Shown here piece after piece: positions 27,557 through 35,848 of a stretch of DNA of 64,000 bases. The position numbers and the translations under genes are program-made. Position 1 is the first letter of the stretch, and every line of letters begins with the position of its first letter. The notes under the pieces were generated by a model, which had not been told where the DNA came from, made no database searches, and saw nothing but the letters and a program-made list of their open reading frames with translations. Source of the stretch: Psychrobacillus lasiicapitis (GTDB lineage: Bacteria > Bacillota > Bacilli > Bacillales_A > Planococcaceae); assembly GCF_006861795.1 (NCBI RefSeq), contig NZ_VDGH01000007.1, positions 1 to 64,000 on the forward strand, read 5' to 3'.

Positions 27557-27589
27557 GCTGTTAAACCTAGATGGGTTTAGCAGTTTTTT
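27557..27589 (+). terminator. Terminator of the PH-domain gene
   Basis: GCTGTTAAACC pairs with GGTTTAGCAG, followed by six T residues. Confidence 0.85.
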
Positions 27590-27636
27590 GGTTTATAGAA
27601 TATGCTATAGCAACAGAAGCTAAGGGGAGTCGTATA

Positions 27637-28584
27637 GTGAAGTTTATGAGGCGTCGCAGGTCCCGAAAGCAAGCTAGTAATGATACATCCGCTTATGTGA
27701 TGGGAGCGTTAAGACAGAAACAAAAATGGCACCAAAGTCAAAATGACGAGGAAAAAGAAAAATACCAACAGGTAGATGTTGAAAAATATTTTCGCCCATC
27801 TCGTCGTTCCATTCTAAATAATAGACTATTTGATTATCACTTTTTCAATCCCTATTTTGGAAAAACTTATAGCGAAATTAGTCTGCCTGCTTTCTTTTTA
27901 GATACGCCAGAAAATGCAATTCTCTATTATTTTAGCATTTTACAAGAAGCTGAAAACTTAACTGAACAGCTAATTGGAGGTTGCGGTACAGTAGGATGGG
28001 CAAAGACACCATTTTCAATTGCGTACAATTTCTTCACGAAAGACTATAAACAAAAAATTCCCTATACAACATATGTTGCTTCTTTCGAAGGCGTTGGTCA
28101 TACAAACTTGATTAAATTATATAAACTTCCCAACCAAAAAGCAGACCAACCGACTCGTTTTTTTATCGAATTCGAAACGATCAATGGGACAGCAACGGGC
28201 GTTTCCGCTTTCGAATATTATTACGGTACTATTTCCATTCAAAAAGAAGATGGGCTATACAAAATAGATAACATCAACTTGATAGGAGAAGACTTTCTTT
28301 GCGCTGCTTATCATGGTTGGCGTCAGCAAGGAGAGAACGTTGTCGATATTGAATACGGAGGATGGTGCAAACTCATTAAAAAAAGATTGCCAACGAAAAG
28401 AGATGACTATGTGAAATTCATTGATATAATCGGCATGAATGGAAACAATTATCGGTTCGTCTTCGTTCAAATAACAAATGATACAGATGTACTGGTCTCT
28501 CAGTTAATAAAAAGGAAGCAAGGGTCAACATGGGAAGAGACAAAGATAGATCCGACCAAATGTGTAGAAAACAAAGAGAGCTAA
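27637..28584 (+). CDS. Uncharacterised 315-residue protein
   Basis: I do not recognise this protein. It has a strongly basic N-terminus (MRRRRSRKQ) and an Asn/Gln-rich linker to about residue 60. A globular domain rich in Tyr and Phe follows, containing GGCGTVGWAKTPFSIAYNFF and YVASFEGVGHTNLIKLYKLP. No export signal or membrane helix is seen. The frame extends up to 27571, but that region is the preceding terminator; AAGGGGAG at 27622-27629 fits the GTG at 27637. Confidence 0.55.
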   Translation: MKFMRRRRSRKQASNDTSAYVMGALRQKQKWHQSQNDEEKEKYQQVDVEKYFRPSRRSILNNRLFDYHFFNPYFGKTYSEISLPAFFLDTPENAILYYFSILQEAENLTEQLIGGCGTVGWAKTPFSIAYNFFTKDYKQKIPYTTYVASFEGVGHTNLIKLYKLPNQKADQPTRFFIEFETINGTATGVSAFEYYYGTISIQKEDGLYKIDNINLIGEDFLCAAYHGWRQQGENVVDIEYGGWCKLIKKRLPTKRDDYVKFIDIIGMNGNNYRFVFVQITNDTDVLVSQLIKRKQGSTWEETKIDPTKCVENKES

Positions 28585-28627
28585 AATATTGGTAGGATGA
28601 TGAATATAAGGAGAGTGTGAATAAATT

Positions 28628-28669
28628 AAAAGGCGACTAGAAGTGAACGAACATTTATCATCGCCTTTT
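28628..28669 (+). terminator. Terminator after the uncharacterised gene
   Basis: AAAAGGCGA pairs with TCGCCTTTT around a 24-base loop. Confidence 0.65.
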
Positions 28670-28831
28670 GTAGTTTCTTTTATAAAGTACTTTTAATTTC
28701 CGATTGTGCAGGGTTTAATTTTATCGTACTAGCATCGATAAAAAATTTTTTTTAACTTGAACTTTTTCTTTCTCGTTGTAACCCATTTTTCCTAATAATG
28801 CTGTTACGGGATTGTGAGATCGGGTATATTC

Positions 28832-28918
28832 ATGCCAATATCGTGGAAAGGCACTTTACAACAATATGTTGGGCGACTTCATCGAAACTATGAGAGTAAG
28901 CAAGAGGTAAATAGATAG
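28832..28918 (+). pseudogene. SF2 helicase C-terminal fragment
   Basis: A 28-codon open stretch reads MPISWKGTLQQYVGRLHRNY and ends soon after. WKGTLQQY-GRLHR is the motif VI region of a particular group of DEAD/DEAH helicases (restriction-subunit-R or TOTE-type), where QxxGRxxR contacts ATP. Nothing before 28832 continues the helicase frame and the 28670-28831 stretch is uninformative. This is a small leftover of a lost defence or mobile-element gene. Confidence 0.6.
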
Positions 28919-28942
28919 ATTTTATCATATAGAAAAGCGCTA

Positions 28943-28975
28943 GAGCTCCCGAAATTGCATCTCGGGAGCTTTCTA
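28943..28975 (+). terminator. Terminator downstream of the helicase relic
   Basis: AGAGCTCCCGA pairs with TCTCGGGAGCTTTCT. It may be the original terminator of the lost helicase gene. Confidence 0.6.
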
Positions 28976-29078
28976 TATATATCAGGAAGCTTCTTTTCTT
29001 TCATTATCCAAAAAGATTTTAACATTATTCTTATAGTTGAAGGAGGATGAATGACAGACGGATACCGTAAGATTACCG

Positions 29079-29123
29079 AAAAAAGAGAGGTTGGTCATGA
29101 CGTTAGTCAAGACCAGCCTCTCT
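29079..29123 (-). terminator. Minus-strand terminator without an obvious gene
   Basis: AGAGAGGTTGGTC pairs with GACCAGCCTCTCT; on the minus strand six T residues follow. Upstream on the same strand the only candidate is a 22-codon frame at 29199-29267 (METPMPIKSSVQNYY start) preceded by AAAGGAAGAG, which may encode a small peptide or be a remnant. Confidence 0.6.
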
Positions 29124-29300
29124 TCGTATTTACTCGGCAATGATACAGTATCAAGCTTGTCCAATATCCTTCGAAAACGACAGAAATAGGTTTGAAAATT
29201 AAATATTTCTTACGCTTTTCATGTAATAGTTTTGTACAGATGATTTTATTGGCATAGGAGTTTCCATTATTCTCTTCCTTTCTTCAAACTCTTCCCCAAC

Positions 29301-29370
29301 TTATTCACAATTCATGATTGTTGACTAGTTATCCACTCAGTTGTCCAAAGTTTCATCTAACTTATACACA
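29301..29370 (+). promoter_or_regulatory. Cluster of three DnaA-box-like sites
   Basis: TTATTCACA (29301-29309), TTATCCACT (29329-29337) and TTATACACA (29362-29370) lie in the same orientation, 28 and 33 bases apart. Two fit TTATNCACA exactly and one differs at the last base. They sit about 100-165 bases upstream of the pyruvate oxidase gene. No AT-rich unwinding element or replication gene is seen, so a DnaA-responsive promoter is more likely than an origin. Confidence 0.45.
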
Positions 29371-29465
29371 ACATATCCCCAATTTAGTTATAACTGTAGC
29401 GTAATGTTTAGCTCAATCATTTAAGGGAAATTACTTGATAAGTAAATGCACAAAAGGAGAGGTTA

Positions 29466-31082
29466 ATGTTTATGAATAAAACGGTTGCTGAAGTAACGCT
29501 AGATCAACTGTCATTATTAGGAGTCAAGCGTATTTATGGTGTCGTTGGAGATGCCATTATTGGATTGTTAGATGCGATGGCAACGCAGGATAAGATTGAA
29601 TTTATTCCGGTAAAGCATGAATCTGTCGCTGCGTTCATGGCCTCCGCTGAAGCTAAGTTGACGGGAAAGCTTGCAGTATGTACAGCTACGATGGGACCAG
29701 GAGCAACCAACTTGCTAAACGGTCTTGGTGATGCCTATTCGGATAAGGCTCCTGTCCTTGTGATAACTGGTCAAGCACCCCGCAACAAAATCGGTACAGA
29801 TTTTCAGCAATATGTGGATCAACAGGAACTGTTCAAACCATTTGTGACTTACTCAGCGAATCTCGCAAGTGAAGATGCTATTGTAGACCTGCTTCAAAAA
29901 GCTGCTCAAACATCGCTTCAGCAGCGAGCAGTCACACATTTGTCTATACCGAAGGATTTGTTTCAAGTAAAGACAGCTGTGGAAGCTCGTGCACTGCCAA
30001 CGGTAATTGAAGGTACAGCTTCTTTTCAAGTGGAAGATTTAACAGAAGTAACGACATTAATGAAAACAGCGAATAAGCCGATTATACTTGCGGGAGCAGG
30101 AGCGAAAAAAGCAGCTCCTGCTATTGAAGAACTAGCCGAAACTTGGGGAGCGGGTATCCTCACTAGTTTAGGTGGTAAAGGATTGTTTGAAGAATCTACC
30201 CCATGTCTTCTTCAAGGAATTGGAGAAGGGGGAAATCCTCATGCAGCCGAGGTTTTTAAAGAAGCCGATGTTGTCCTTCTTGTAGGGGTAACTTGGTGGC
30301 CGGAGGGATACGTGCCTGAAAAAGCTCGTATTATTCAGATTGATACCAACTTCGCAACCGCCCATAAAGGGGTTCCCACGGAGCTTGGGGTCAATGGCAA
30401 AGCAGAGCAAGTGGTTCCACTATTACTTCAAGACTTAGCAGGCTATCAAAAAAATTCTGCATGGAAGACTCAAGTGGAAGAAGCAAAAGCAAAATGGGCT
30501 GACCAAAATGAAGAGGAAGGTCAGATTACTGGATCTCCTATTCATCCATCTCGTATTGTGCGAGCAATTGAACGAACGGTCGCAGAAGATGCGGTAATTA
30601 CATTGGATACAGGAGATATTACTGTATGGATGAATCGTAACTTTCGCCAAAGTCAGCAGTCCGTCCTCTTTTCTGGTTATTGGCGTTCGATGGGGTTTGG
30701 TCTTCCTGCGGCTATTACGGCAAAGCTTGTGCACCCTGAAAAACAAGTCATAGCCATAGTAGGAGATGGAGGACTTCAGATGACGCTAGCCGATTTATTA
30801 ACTGCAACTCGCTATAATCTAGATATTACAGTCCTAGTTTTTAATAATGGGGCACTACAGATGGAAAGTGATAAAATCCAAGCGGCGGGAGATAGGGAAC
30901 TAGGAACGCAATTGACTAACCCAGATTTTGTTCAGGTGGCTAAAGCTTGTGGATGGACAGGGTTCCGTGCTGAAACGGATAGTGAATTGGAATCTATTCT
31001 AGAAAAAGCTATCCATACTACTGGTCCGGTCTTAGTTGATATTTATACAGAGCAGGCGTTTTTTCCAGAAACTGAAGCGTAA
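29466..31082 (+). CDS. Pyruvate oxidase-type TPP enzyme (YdaP-like)
   Basis: 538 residues with the three-domain TPP/FAD oxidase layout. The pyrimidine domain has YGVVGDAIIGLLDAM and the catalytic-type Glu in VKHESVAAFMA. The central FAD-binding domain lies near residues 185-330. The PP domain has GDGGLQMTLADLL followed by VFNNG. Related to B. subtilis YdaP, a SigmaB-regulated pyruvate oxidase that makes acetate or acetyl phosphate with oxygen or quinone as acceptor. AAAGGAGAGG precedes the ATG; a second in-frame ATG is two codons later. Monocistronic, with a cluster of DnaA-like sites upstream. Confidence 0.85.
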   Translation: MFMNKTVAEVTLDQLSLLGVKRIYGVVGDAIIGLLDAMATQDKIEFIPVKHESVAAFMASAEAKLTGKLAVCTATMGPGATNLLNGLGDAYSDKAPVLVITGQAPRNKIGTDFQQYVDQQELFKPFVTYSANLASEDAIVDLLQKAAQTSLQQRAVTHLSIPKDLFQVKTAVEARALPTVIEGTASFQVEDLTEVTTLMKTANKPIILAGAGAKKAAPAIEELAETWGAGILTSLGGKGLFEESTPCLLQGIGEGGNPHAAEVFKEADVVLLVGVTWWPEGYVPEKARIIQIDTNFATAHKGVPTELGVNGKAEQVVPLLLQDLAGYQKNSAWKTQVEEAKAKWADQNEEEGQITGSPIHPSRIVRAIERTVAEDAVITLDTGDITVWMNRNFRQSQQSVLFSGYWRSMGFGLPAAITAKLVHPEKQVIAIVGDGGLQMTLADLLTATRYNLDITVLVFNNGALQMESDKIQAAGDRELGTQLTNPDFVQVAKACGWTGFRAETDSELESILEKAIHTTGPVLVDIYTEQAFFPETEA

Positions 31083-31093
31083 TATACTTACAA

Positions 31094-31123
31094 AAAGGCA
31101 GAATGCAAATGCATTCTGCCTTT
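31094..31123. terminator. Bidirectional terminator
   Basis: AAAGGCAGAATGC and GCATTCTGCCTTT, perfect 13-base arms around four bases, between convergent genes. Confidence 0.9.
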
Positions 31124-31129
31124 CACTAT

Positions 31130-31963
31130 TTAAAAATTAAAGTAACTAAGAAGTAAATAAGAAATCCATTTGCAATGAGGATGATTGCGAATATTTTCGA
31201 TTAATCCTTTTACGATTGCAAGATTTAATGAGGGATCAAGTAAATGTTGTTTTAGTAGGATCAATGATTCTTTTTCGATGGACTCCTCCATCTCCTCAAT
31301 TTTTAGTGTAAGCATCTCTAATAACTGTTCGTTTGTTACTTCTTTCAGAGCGGGTTGTTCCATCGATCGAATAAAATCTTCTGATATGAATGCAATAGTA
31401 GCATGCTCGGCAAGTAAGTTTATTTTTTCGACAAGTGATTCAGATAGCAATTTCAAATCAAGAGGAACATTAGAAAATAACATAAGCTTTGAATAATTGC
31501 TCATTAGTCCTTTAATACAATAAACTAAATCATATTTTGTGTTGATTATTTCTTCTCCATATAAACGCTCAACCATAGATAAAGTAGCTTTATCCACTAA
31601 TCTATCGTACATATACATCTTTTCAATTAGTTCTTGATTATGAAATGTTTGGGCTTGTTCTTTCATAAGAACTTTAGCGAAGTCCGAATGTTGAGAAAAG
31701 GTTTGAAAAGTAGTATAGAAATATGTGAACAAAAGTTCATTATTTTGAGTATTTTTGACCTTGTAGTCAATATCTGAAATAAGTTGTGTCATAAAATAGT
31801 CGATTAATGAAAAGATCAGTTCATCTTTTGACTTGAAGGACAAGTAAAATGCCCCTTTTGAAATACCGCAATGATCAGTTATTTGTTGAACGGAAGTTGC
31901 TTCAAAACCCTGTTTCGCAAAAAGCTCTAATGCTTTTTCCATTATTAATTGTTTTTTACTCAT
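31130..31963 (-). CDS. TetR-family regulator of the RND pump
   Basis: 277 residues. N-terminal TetR helix-turn-helix (KALELFAKQGFEATSVQQIT, then CGISKGAFYLSFKSKDEL) and a long C-terminal ligand domain of about 220 residues with an extra helical tail. Divergent from a SwrC-like RND pump, like B. subtilis YerO and SwrC/YerP. Expected to repress the pump and itself by binding between the two genes. The distal tail is longer than in most TetR proteins. Confidence 0.85.
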   Translation of the reverse strand: MSKKQLIMEKALELFAKQGFEATSVQQITDHCGISKGAFYLSFKSKDELIFSLIDYFMTQLISDIDYKVKNTQNNELLFTYFYTTFQTFSQHSDFAKVLMKEQAQTFHNQELIEKMYMYDRLVDKATLSMVERLYGEEIINTKYDLVYCIKGLMSNYSKLMLFSNVPLDLKLLSESLVEKINLLAEHATIAFISEDFIRSMEQPALKEVTNEQLLEMLTLKIEEMEESIEKESLILLKQHLLDPSLNLAIVKGLIENIRNHPHCKWISYLLLSYFNF

Positions 31964-31992
31964 ATTTTATGTATCGCTCCTAGGTGATTTCG

Positions 31993-32024
31993 TTGACAAT
32001 TGACCGATTAGTCATTATTATAAT
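31993..32024 (+). promoter_or_regulatory. Pump promoter with an embedded TetR-type operator
   Basis: TTGACA (31993-31998), 17 bases, TATTAT (32016-32021). Within the spacer lies TGACCGATTAGTCA (32001-32014), an imperfect inverted repeat of the size bound by TetR proteins. Binding there would block RNA polymerase. Confidence 0.65.
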
Positions 32025-32063
32025 TAACGGAGCAAGATAAGTCAATTTAGGGTAGGTGTAAAG

Positions 32064-35000
32064 GTGAAAGGTTTAGTTAACTTTGTATTAAAAAATAAGT
32101 TAGCAGTTTGGTTACTTACGATTATTATTACAGTATCCGGTATTTATTCGGGTACACAAATGAAAACGGAGACGATTCCAGATATTTCGATTCCATACTT
32201 AATGGTTATGGGAGTATATCCAGGAGCAACTCCTGAGCAAGTAATGGAAGATATATCGATGCCGCTCGAAAAAGCGGTGGAGAATTTAGAAGATGTAAAA
32301 TCTGTTTATTCTAATTCATACTCGAATATGGCAAATGTTCAAGTAGAGTACGAGTATGGGATAGATATGGATGAAGCGAAGCGTGCTTTGCAATCTGCAT
32401 TAGATACATTGGATTTACCAGAAGGGGCACAAGCACCAACAATTACTGCTATCAGCATGAACATGATGCCGGTTGTTGCATTAAGTGTAAGTAGTTCGAC
32501 AGAGGATATCGTAGAATTGACATCCACAGTAGAAGAACTATTACTTCCGAAAATCGAAAAAATTGACGGGGTAGCATCTGCTACGATTACAGGTCAGCAT
32601 ATCGAGGAAGTCCAACTTACTTATGATAAAGAAAAAACGGCTGACCTCGCAATAACAGAAGATGATGTAAAACAAATGATTCAAGCGAGCGATCTAGCTG
32701 TTTCACTAGGTTTATATGAGTTTGAAGAAGGTGAACAAGCAGTCGCTGTAGATGGTAAGTTTATGACAGCTGATGAGCTGAAAGAAATGCTTATCCCTGT
32801 TACGCCAACAGCTGAAAATCCATCTCCATTCGTAAAACTTAGTGACATTGCGACGATTGAAGTAGTAGGTAAAGTACAATCTGTTTCACGTACAAATGGT
32901 GAAAATGCGATTGCTATTCAAATAGTCAAAGGACAACAAGCTAATACAGTAGATGTTGTAAACGCTGTGAAGGATTTAGTTAAAGAAGAAAAGGCGGCTA
33001 TCGATGGAATCATCATTGATATATCACTAGACCAGGGTGCGCCAATTGAAGCTTCGATTAAAACGATGATTGAAAAAGCATTATTTGGTGGATTAATCGC
33101 AGTATTGATCATTCTTTTATTCCTACGTGATTTCAAATCTACTATCATTTCGATTGTTTCGATTCCAGTTTCTATTTTCATGGCATTACTGCTATTAAAC
33201 TGGATGGATATTACATTAAATATGATGACATTAGGTGCAATTACAGTTGCAATTGGACGTGTAATCGATGACTCTATCGTAGTAGTAGAGAATATTTATC
33301 GTCGTCTGCATTTGAAGTCAGAGAAGTTAACGGGTCGTGCGCTTGTACGAGAAGCAACGATTGAAATGTTCAAACCAATCATGTCCTCTACATTAGTAAC
33401 AGTGGCGGTTTTCGCACCACTTATTTTTGTTGGTGGTATGGTAGGTGAGTTGTTCATGCCTTTCGCGTTAACGATGACGTTCGCGCTTGCGGCATCATTA
33501 GTTGTTGCGATTACGATCGTTCCTGCGTTATCTCATTTCTTATTTAAGAAAAAGTTATATGGAGAAAAAACAGAAAGCAGCCATAAAGAAGCAGGTAAAA
33601 TGGCGAATGGCTACAAAGGTATTCTTAACTGGAGCTTAAATCACAAAGTTATTACTTCACTCATTGCCATTGTTCTATTAGCTGGAAGTGTTGCACTAAC
33701 ACCATTAATCGGATTTAGTTTCATGGGCAGTGAAGAAGAAAAAGTAATGTATTTAACATATACACCAGAAGCAGGCGAGTTGAAAGAAGATACATTAGAA
33801 AATGTTAGTGTAGTAGAGGAAGAACTGCTGAAACGCGAAGATATTGATATCGTTCAAGTATCTGTAACAGAAAGTGCAGATGAGATGACAGCGATGATGG
33901 GTGGAGGAGCAGGCGGTGCATTAATGTACTTAATCTTTGACCCTGATATGAAAGACTTCCCAGAAGTTCGTTCAGAAATTGAAGATTATGTGTTTAACAT
34001 TGGTCAAACTGGCGAATGGAAGAGCCAAAACTTCACGTCTATGTCGATGTCTACAAACGAACTTAGCTATACATTCTACAGTGAAGATTTAGATAAACTA
34101 AATGAAGCGGTAGAAATGGTTGAAGGAGTTATGAAAGAAAACGACGGCTTAGAAGATGTTTCATCAAGTGCAGAGGATGCATATGTAGAGTATACATTCA
34201 ATGTAGAGCAAGATGAACTTTTGCAATATGGCTTAACGACGGGGCAAATTGTCATGATGTTAAACCCAAACAAAACACAGGATGTTTTAACGACTGTTGA
34301 AAAAGACGGAGATACATTACAAGTAATTGTTCAGCAAGAACAAGCTGCACAACCTAAATCTGTCGATGATATTTTAGCAACGGAAGTACCGACTGCAGTT
34401 GGTACAACGATGAAACTTTCCGAGCTTGTAACTGTCCAGGAAGGCACAACCTTAAATACACTTGCACGTAGTAAAGGGGAGTATTACGCAACAGTTTCAG
34501 GTACGATTCTAGGAGCGGACATCTCTAAAGCTACATCAGAGGTTGATAAGGCAATTGATAAATTAGATTTACCTAAAGGGGTTACAATTGGCACTGCAGG
34601 AGCAGCTGCTGATATGGAGGAGACATTTACACAATTAATTGTTGCAATGCTTGCGGCAATTGCTATTGTTTACTTTATCCTTGTTGTGACATTCCGTGAA
34701 GGTGTCGCACCGTTTGCGATTCTATTCTCGTTACCATTTGCGGTAATTGGTTCATTTGTAGGTTTATTAATCGCAGGCGAAACTATTTCTGTATCTGTTA
34801 TGATGGGTCTATTAATGTTGATCGGTATCGTTGTAACGAATGCGATTGTTCTAGTGGACCGTATTGTGCATATGGAACGTGATGGAATGACAATGCGTGA
34901 AGCGATTTTAGAAGCAGGTGGCACTCGTCTACGTCCAATCTTAATGACGGCAATTGCAACAATCGGTGCATTAATCCCGTTAGCACTTGGATCTGGTGGC

Positions 35001-35153
35001 GGAGGCGGCGGTCTCATCTCGAAAGGGTTAGGTATTACTGTAATTGGTGGATTAGTAAGTTCTACTTTATTAACATTAATCGTTGTACCGATTGTGTATG
35101 AGATGCTATCCAAATTATTTAAGAAAAACCGTAAAGAAATAGAAGAAAACTAA
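32064..35153 (+). CDS. swrC: RND-family efflux permease (SwrC/YerP-like)
   Basis: 1029 residues, the usual RND length. Twelve helices come as one plus a block of six and five, with two large external loops. Landmarks are GATPEQVMEDISMPLE, AIGRVIDDSIVVVENIYRR (ion-relay region of helix 4) and GIVVTNAIVLVDRI. Gram-positive RND pumps work without an outer-membrane channel. The B. subtilis relative exports surfactin and supports swarming; the substrate here is unproven. GTG start after TAGGTGTAAAG. Regulated by the divergent TetR gene. Confidence 0.88.
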   Translation: MKGLVNFVLKNKLAVWLLTIIITVSGIYSGTQMKTETIPDISIPYLMVMGVYPGATPEQVMEDISMPLEKAVENLEDVKSVYSNSYSNMANVQVEYEYGIDMDEAKRALQSALDTLDLPEGAQAPTITAISMNMMPVVALSVSSSTEDIVELTSTVEELLLPKIEKIDGVASATITGQHIEEVQLTYDKEKTADLAITEDDVKQMIQASDLAVSLGLYEFEEGEQAVAVDGKFMTADELKEMLIPVTPTAENPSPFVKLSDIATIEVVGKVQSVSRTNGENAIAIQIVKGQQANTVDVVNAVKDLVKEEKAAIDGIIIDISLDQGAPIEASIKTMIEKALFGGLIAVLIILLFLRDFKSTIISIVSIPVSIFMALLLLNWMDITLNMMTLGAITVAIGRVIDDSIVVVENIYRRLHLKSEKLTGRALVREATIEMFKPIMSSTLVTVAVFAPLIFVGGMVGELFMPFALTMTFALAASLVVAITIVPALSHFLFKKKLYGEKTESSHKEAGKMANGYKGILNWSLNHKVITSLIAIVLLAGSVALTPLIGFSFMGSEEEKVMYLTYTPEAGELKEDTLENVSVVEEELLKREDIDIVQVSVTESADEMTAMMGGGAGGALMYLIFDPDMKDFPEVRSEIEDYVFNIGQTGEWKSQNFTSMSMSTNELSYTFYSEDLDKLNEAVEMVEGVMKENDGLEDVSSSAEDAYVEYTFNVEQDELLQYGLTTGQIVMMLNPNKTQDVLTTVEKDGDTLQVIVQQEQAAQPKSVDDILATEVPTAVGTTMKLSELVTVQEGTTLNTLARSKGEYYATVSGTILGADISKATSEVDKAIDKLDLPKGVTIGTAGAAADMEETFTQLIVAMLAAIAIVYFILVVTFREGVAPFAILFSLPFAVIGSFVGLLIAGETISVSVMMGLLMLIGIVVTNAIVLVDRIVHMERDGMTMREAILEAGGTRLRPILMTAIATIGALIPLALGSGGGGGGLISKGLGITVIGGLVSSTLLTLIVVPIVYEMLSKLFKKNRKEIEEN

Positions 35154-35160
35154 TATATTG

Positions 35161-35197
35161 GCCTGACAAGATGAACGATTATCTTGTCGGGCTTTTT
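35161..35197 (+). terminator. Terminator of the RND pump gene
   Basis: GCCTGACAAGAT pairs with ATCTTGTCGGGC, followed by five T residues. Confidence 0.9.
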
Positions 35198-35343
35198 GTA
35201 TTCTTTAAAAACAAGAATGGGTCACTTTATGGTGCTTATACACTCGCGAATTAATTAACTTTTTGTCATATTAAGGAGTAAATTATTCCGTGGGAAATAA
35301 TTTTATCGAAAGGAGTAAAAGCTTGTTCACCTTCTGTATGGGG

Positions 35344-35395
35344 TAGACAAATTTAACTTATATATTGTATAATAATAATTAGTTTCCCTAACTAA
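35344..35395 (+). promoter_or_regulatory. Promoter and MarR-type operator
   Basis: TAGACA, 18 bases, TATAAT (35368-35373). A perfect inverted repeat TTAGTT-N5-AACTAA follows at 35379-35395, over the expected transcription start, 20 bases before the MarR gene. Autoregulation of the MarR-MFS operon is the natural reading. The region 35198-35343 shows no gene. Confidence 0.7.
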
Positions 35396-35415
35396 CTAAT
35401 AAAGAAGGTGATCTT

Positions 35416-35829
35416 ATGGAATCATACAAACAGCTTTTTAATGAGTATATAGCAATGTATCGACCATATATAAACAAGTTGAATGCATTACTGGCGTCAT
35501 ATAATCTAACGACTGCCCAATGGTCTATTATGTTATTGATTTTTCGAGAAGGGGCAAAAACAATTGGCGACATATCGCTTTATCAAAACGTAGAGAAGCC
35601 AACGACGACAAAACTGGTTCAAAAACTAATAGATCTCGGATACGTAGAAATTCATGCTGGAAATGATAAAAGAGTCAAAATTGTTCAGTTGTCGGAAGAA
35701 GGAACGAAAGTATATGGTCAAATGCGCGAAAAAATTGACCATTTTCAAAAGGACTTATCAGAAGGTATATCTGAAGAAGAGAGACTGGTCGTAGCCAAAG
35801 TTTTAAAAAAGATTTCTAGCAAATTATAA
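35416..35829 (+). CDS. MarR-family regulator
   Basis: 137 residues, winged-helix MarR fold: LTTAQWSIMLLIFREGAKTI, DISLYQNVEKPTTTKLVQKL (recognition helix) and the wing HAGNDKRVKIVQLSEEG. AGAAGGTGATC sits before the ATG. The downstream MFS gene follows after 19 bases. It probably represses the pair via the inverted repeat upstream and is released by a drug-like ligand. Confidence 0.85.
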   Translation: MESYKQLFNEYIAMYRPYINKLNALLASYNLTTAQWSIMLLIFREGAKTIGDISLYQNVEKPTTTKLVQKLIDLGYVEIHAGNDKRVKIVQLSEEGTKVYGQMREKIDHFQKDLSEGISEEERLVVAKVLKKISSKL

Positions 35830-35848
35830 ATAAGAAGGGGAAAGATAA

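Noticed and set aside
29051..29143. 30-codon plus-strand frame after AGGAGG
   Set aside because: The second half is the terminator hairpin itself; no similarity to known proteins. Left out as a gene but noted as a possible tiny ORF.
28982..29164. 60-codon minus-strand frame
   Set aside because: It crosses a terminator hairpin with T-tract on the same strand and has no convincing start.
29281..29400. Replication origin at the DnaA-like cluster
   Set aside because: No AT-rich unwinding region, dnaA, dnaN or rep gene is near; three sites are too few to claim an origin.
34670..35113. 147-codon open frame antisense to the RND pump gene
   Set aside because: Its composition is the mirror of conserved membrane-helix codons, it has no ribosome binding site, and the plus-strand protein is unmistakable.
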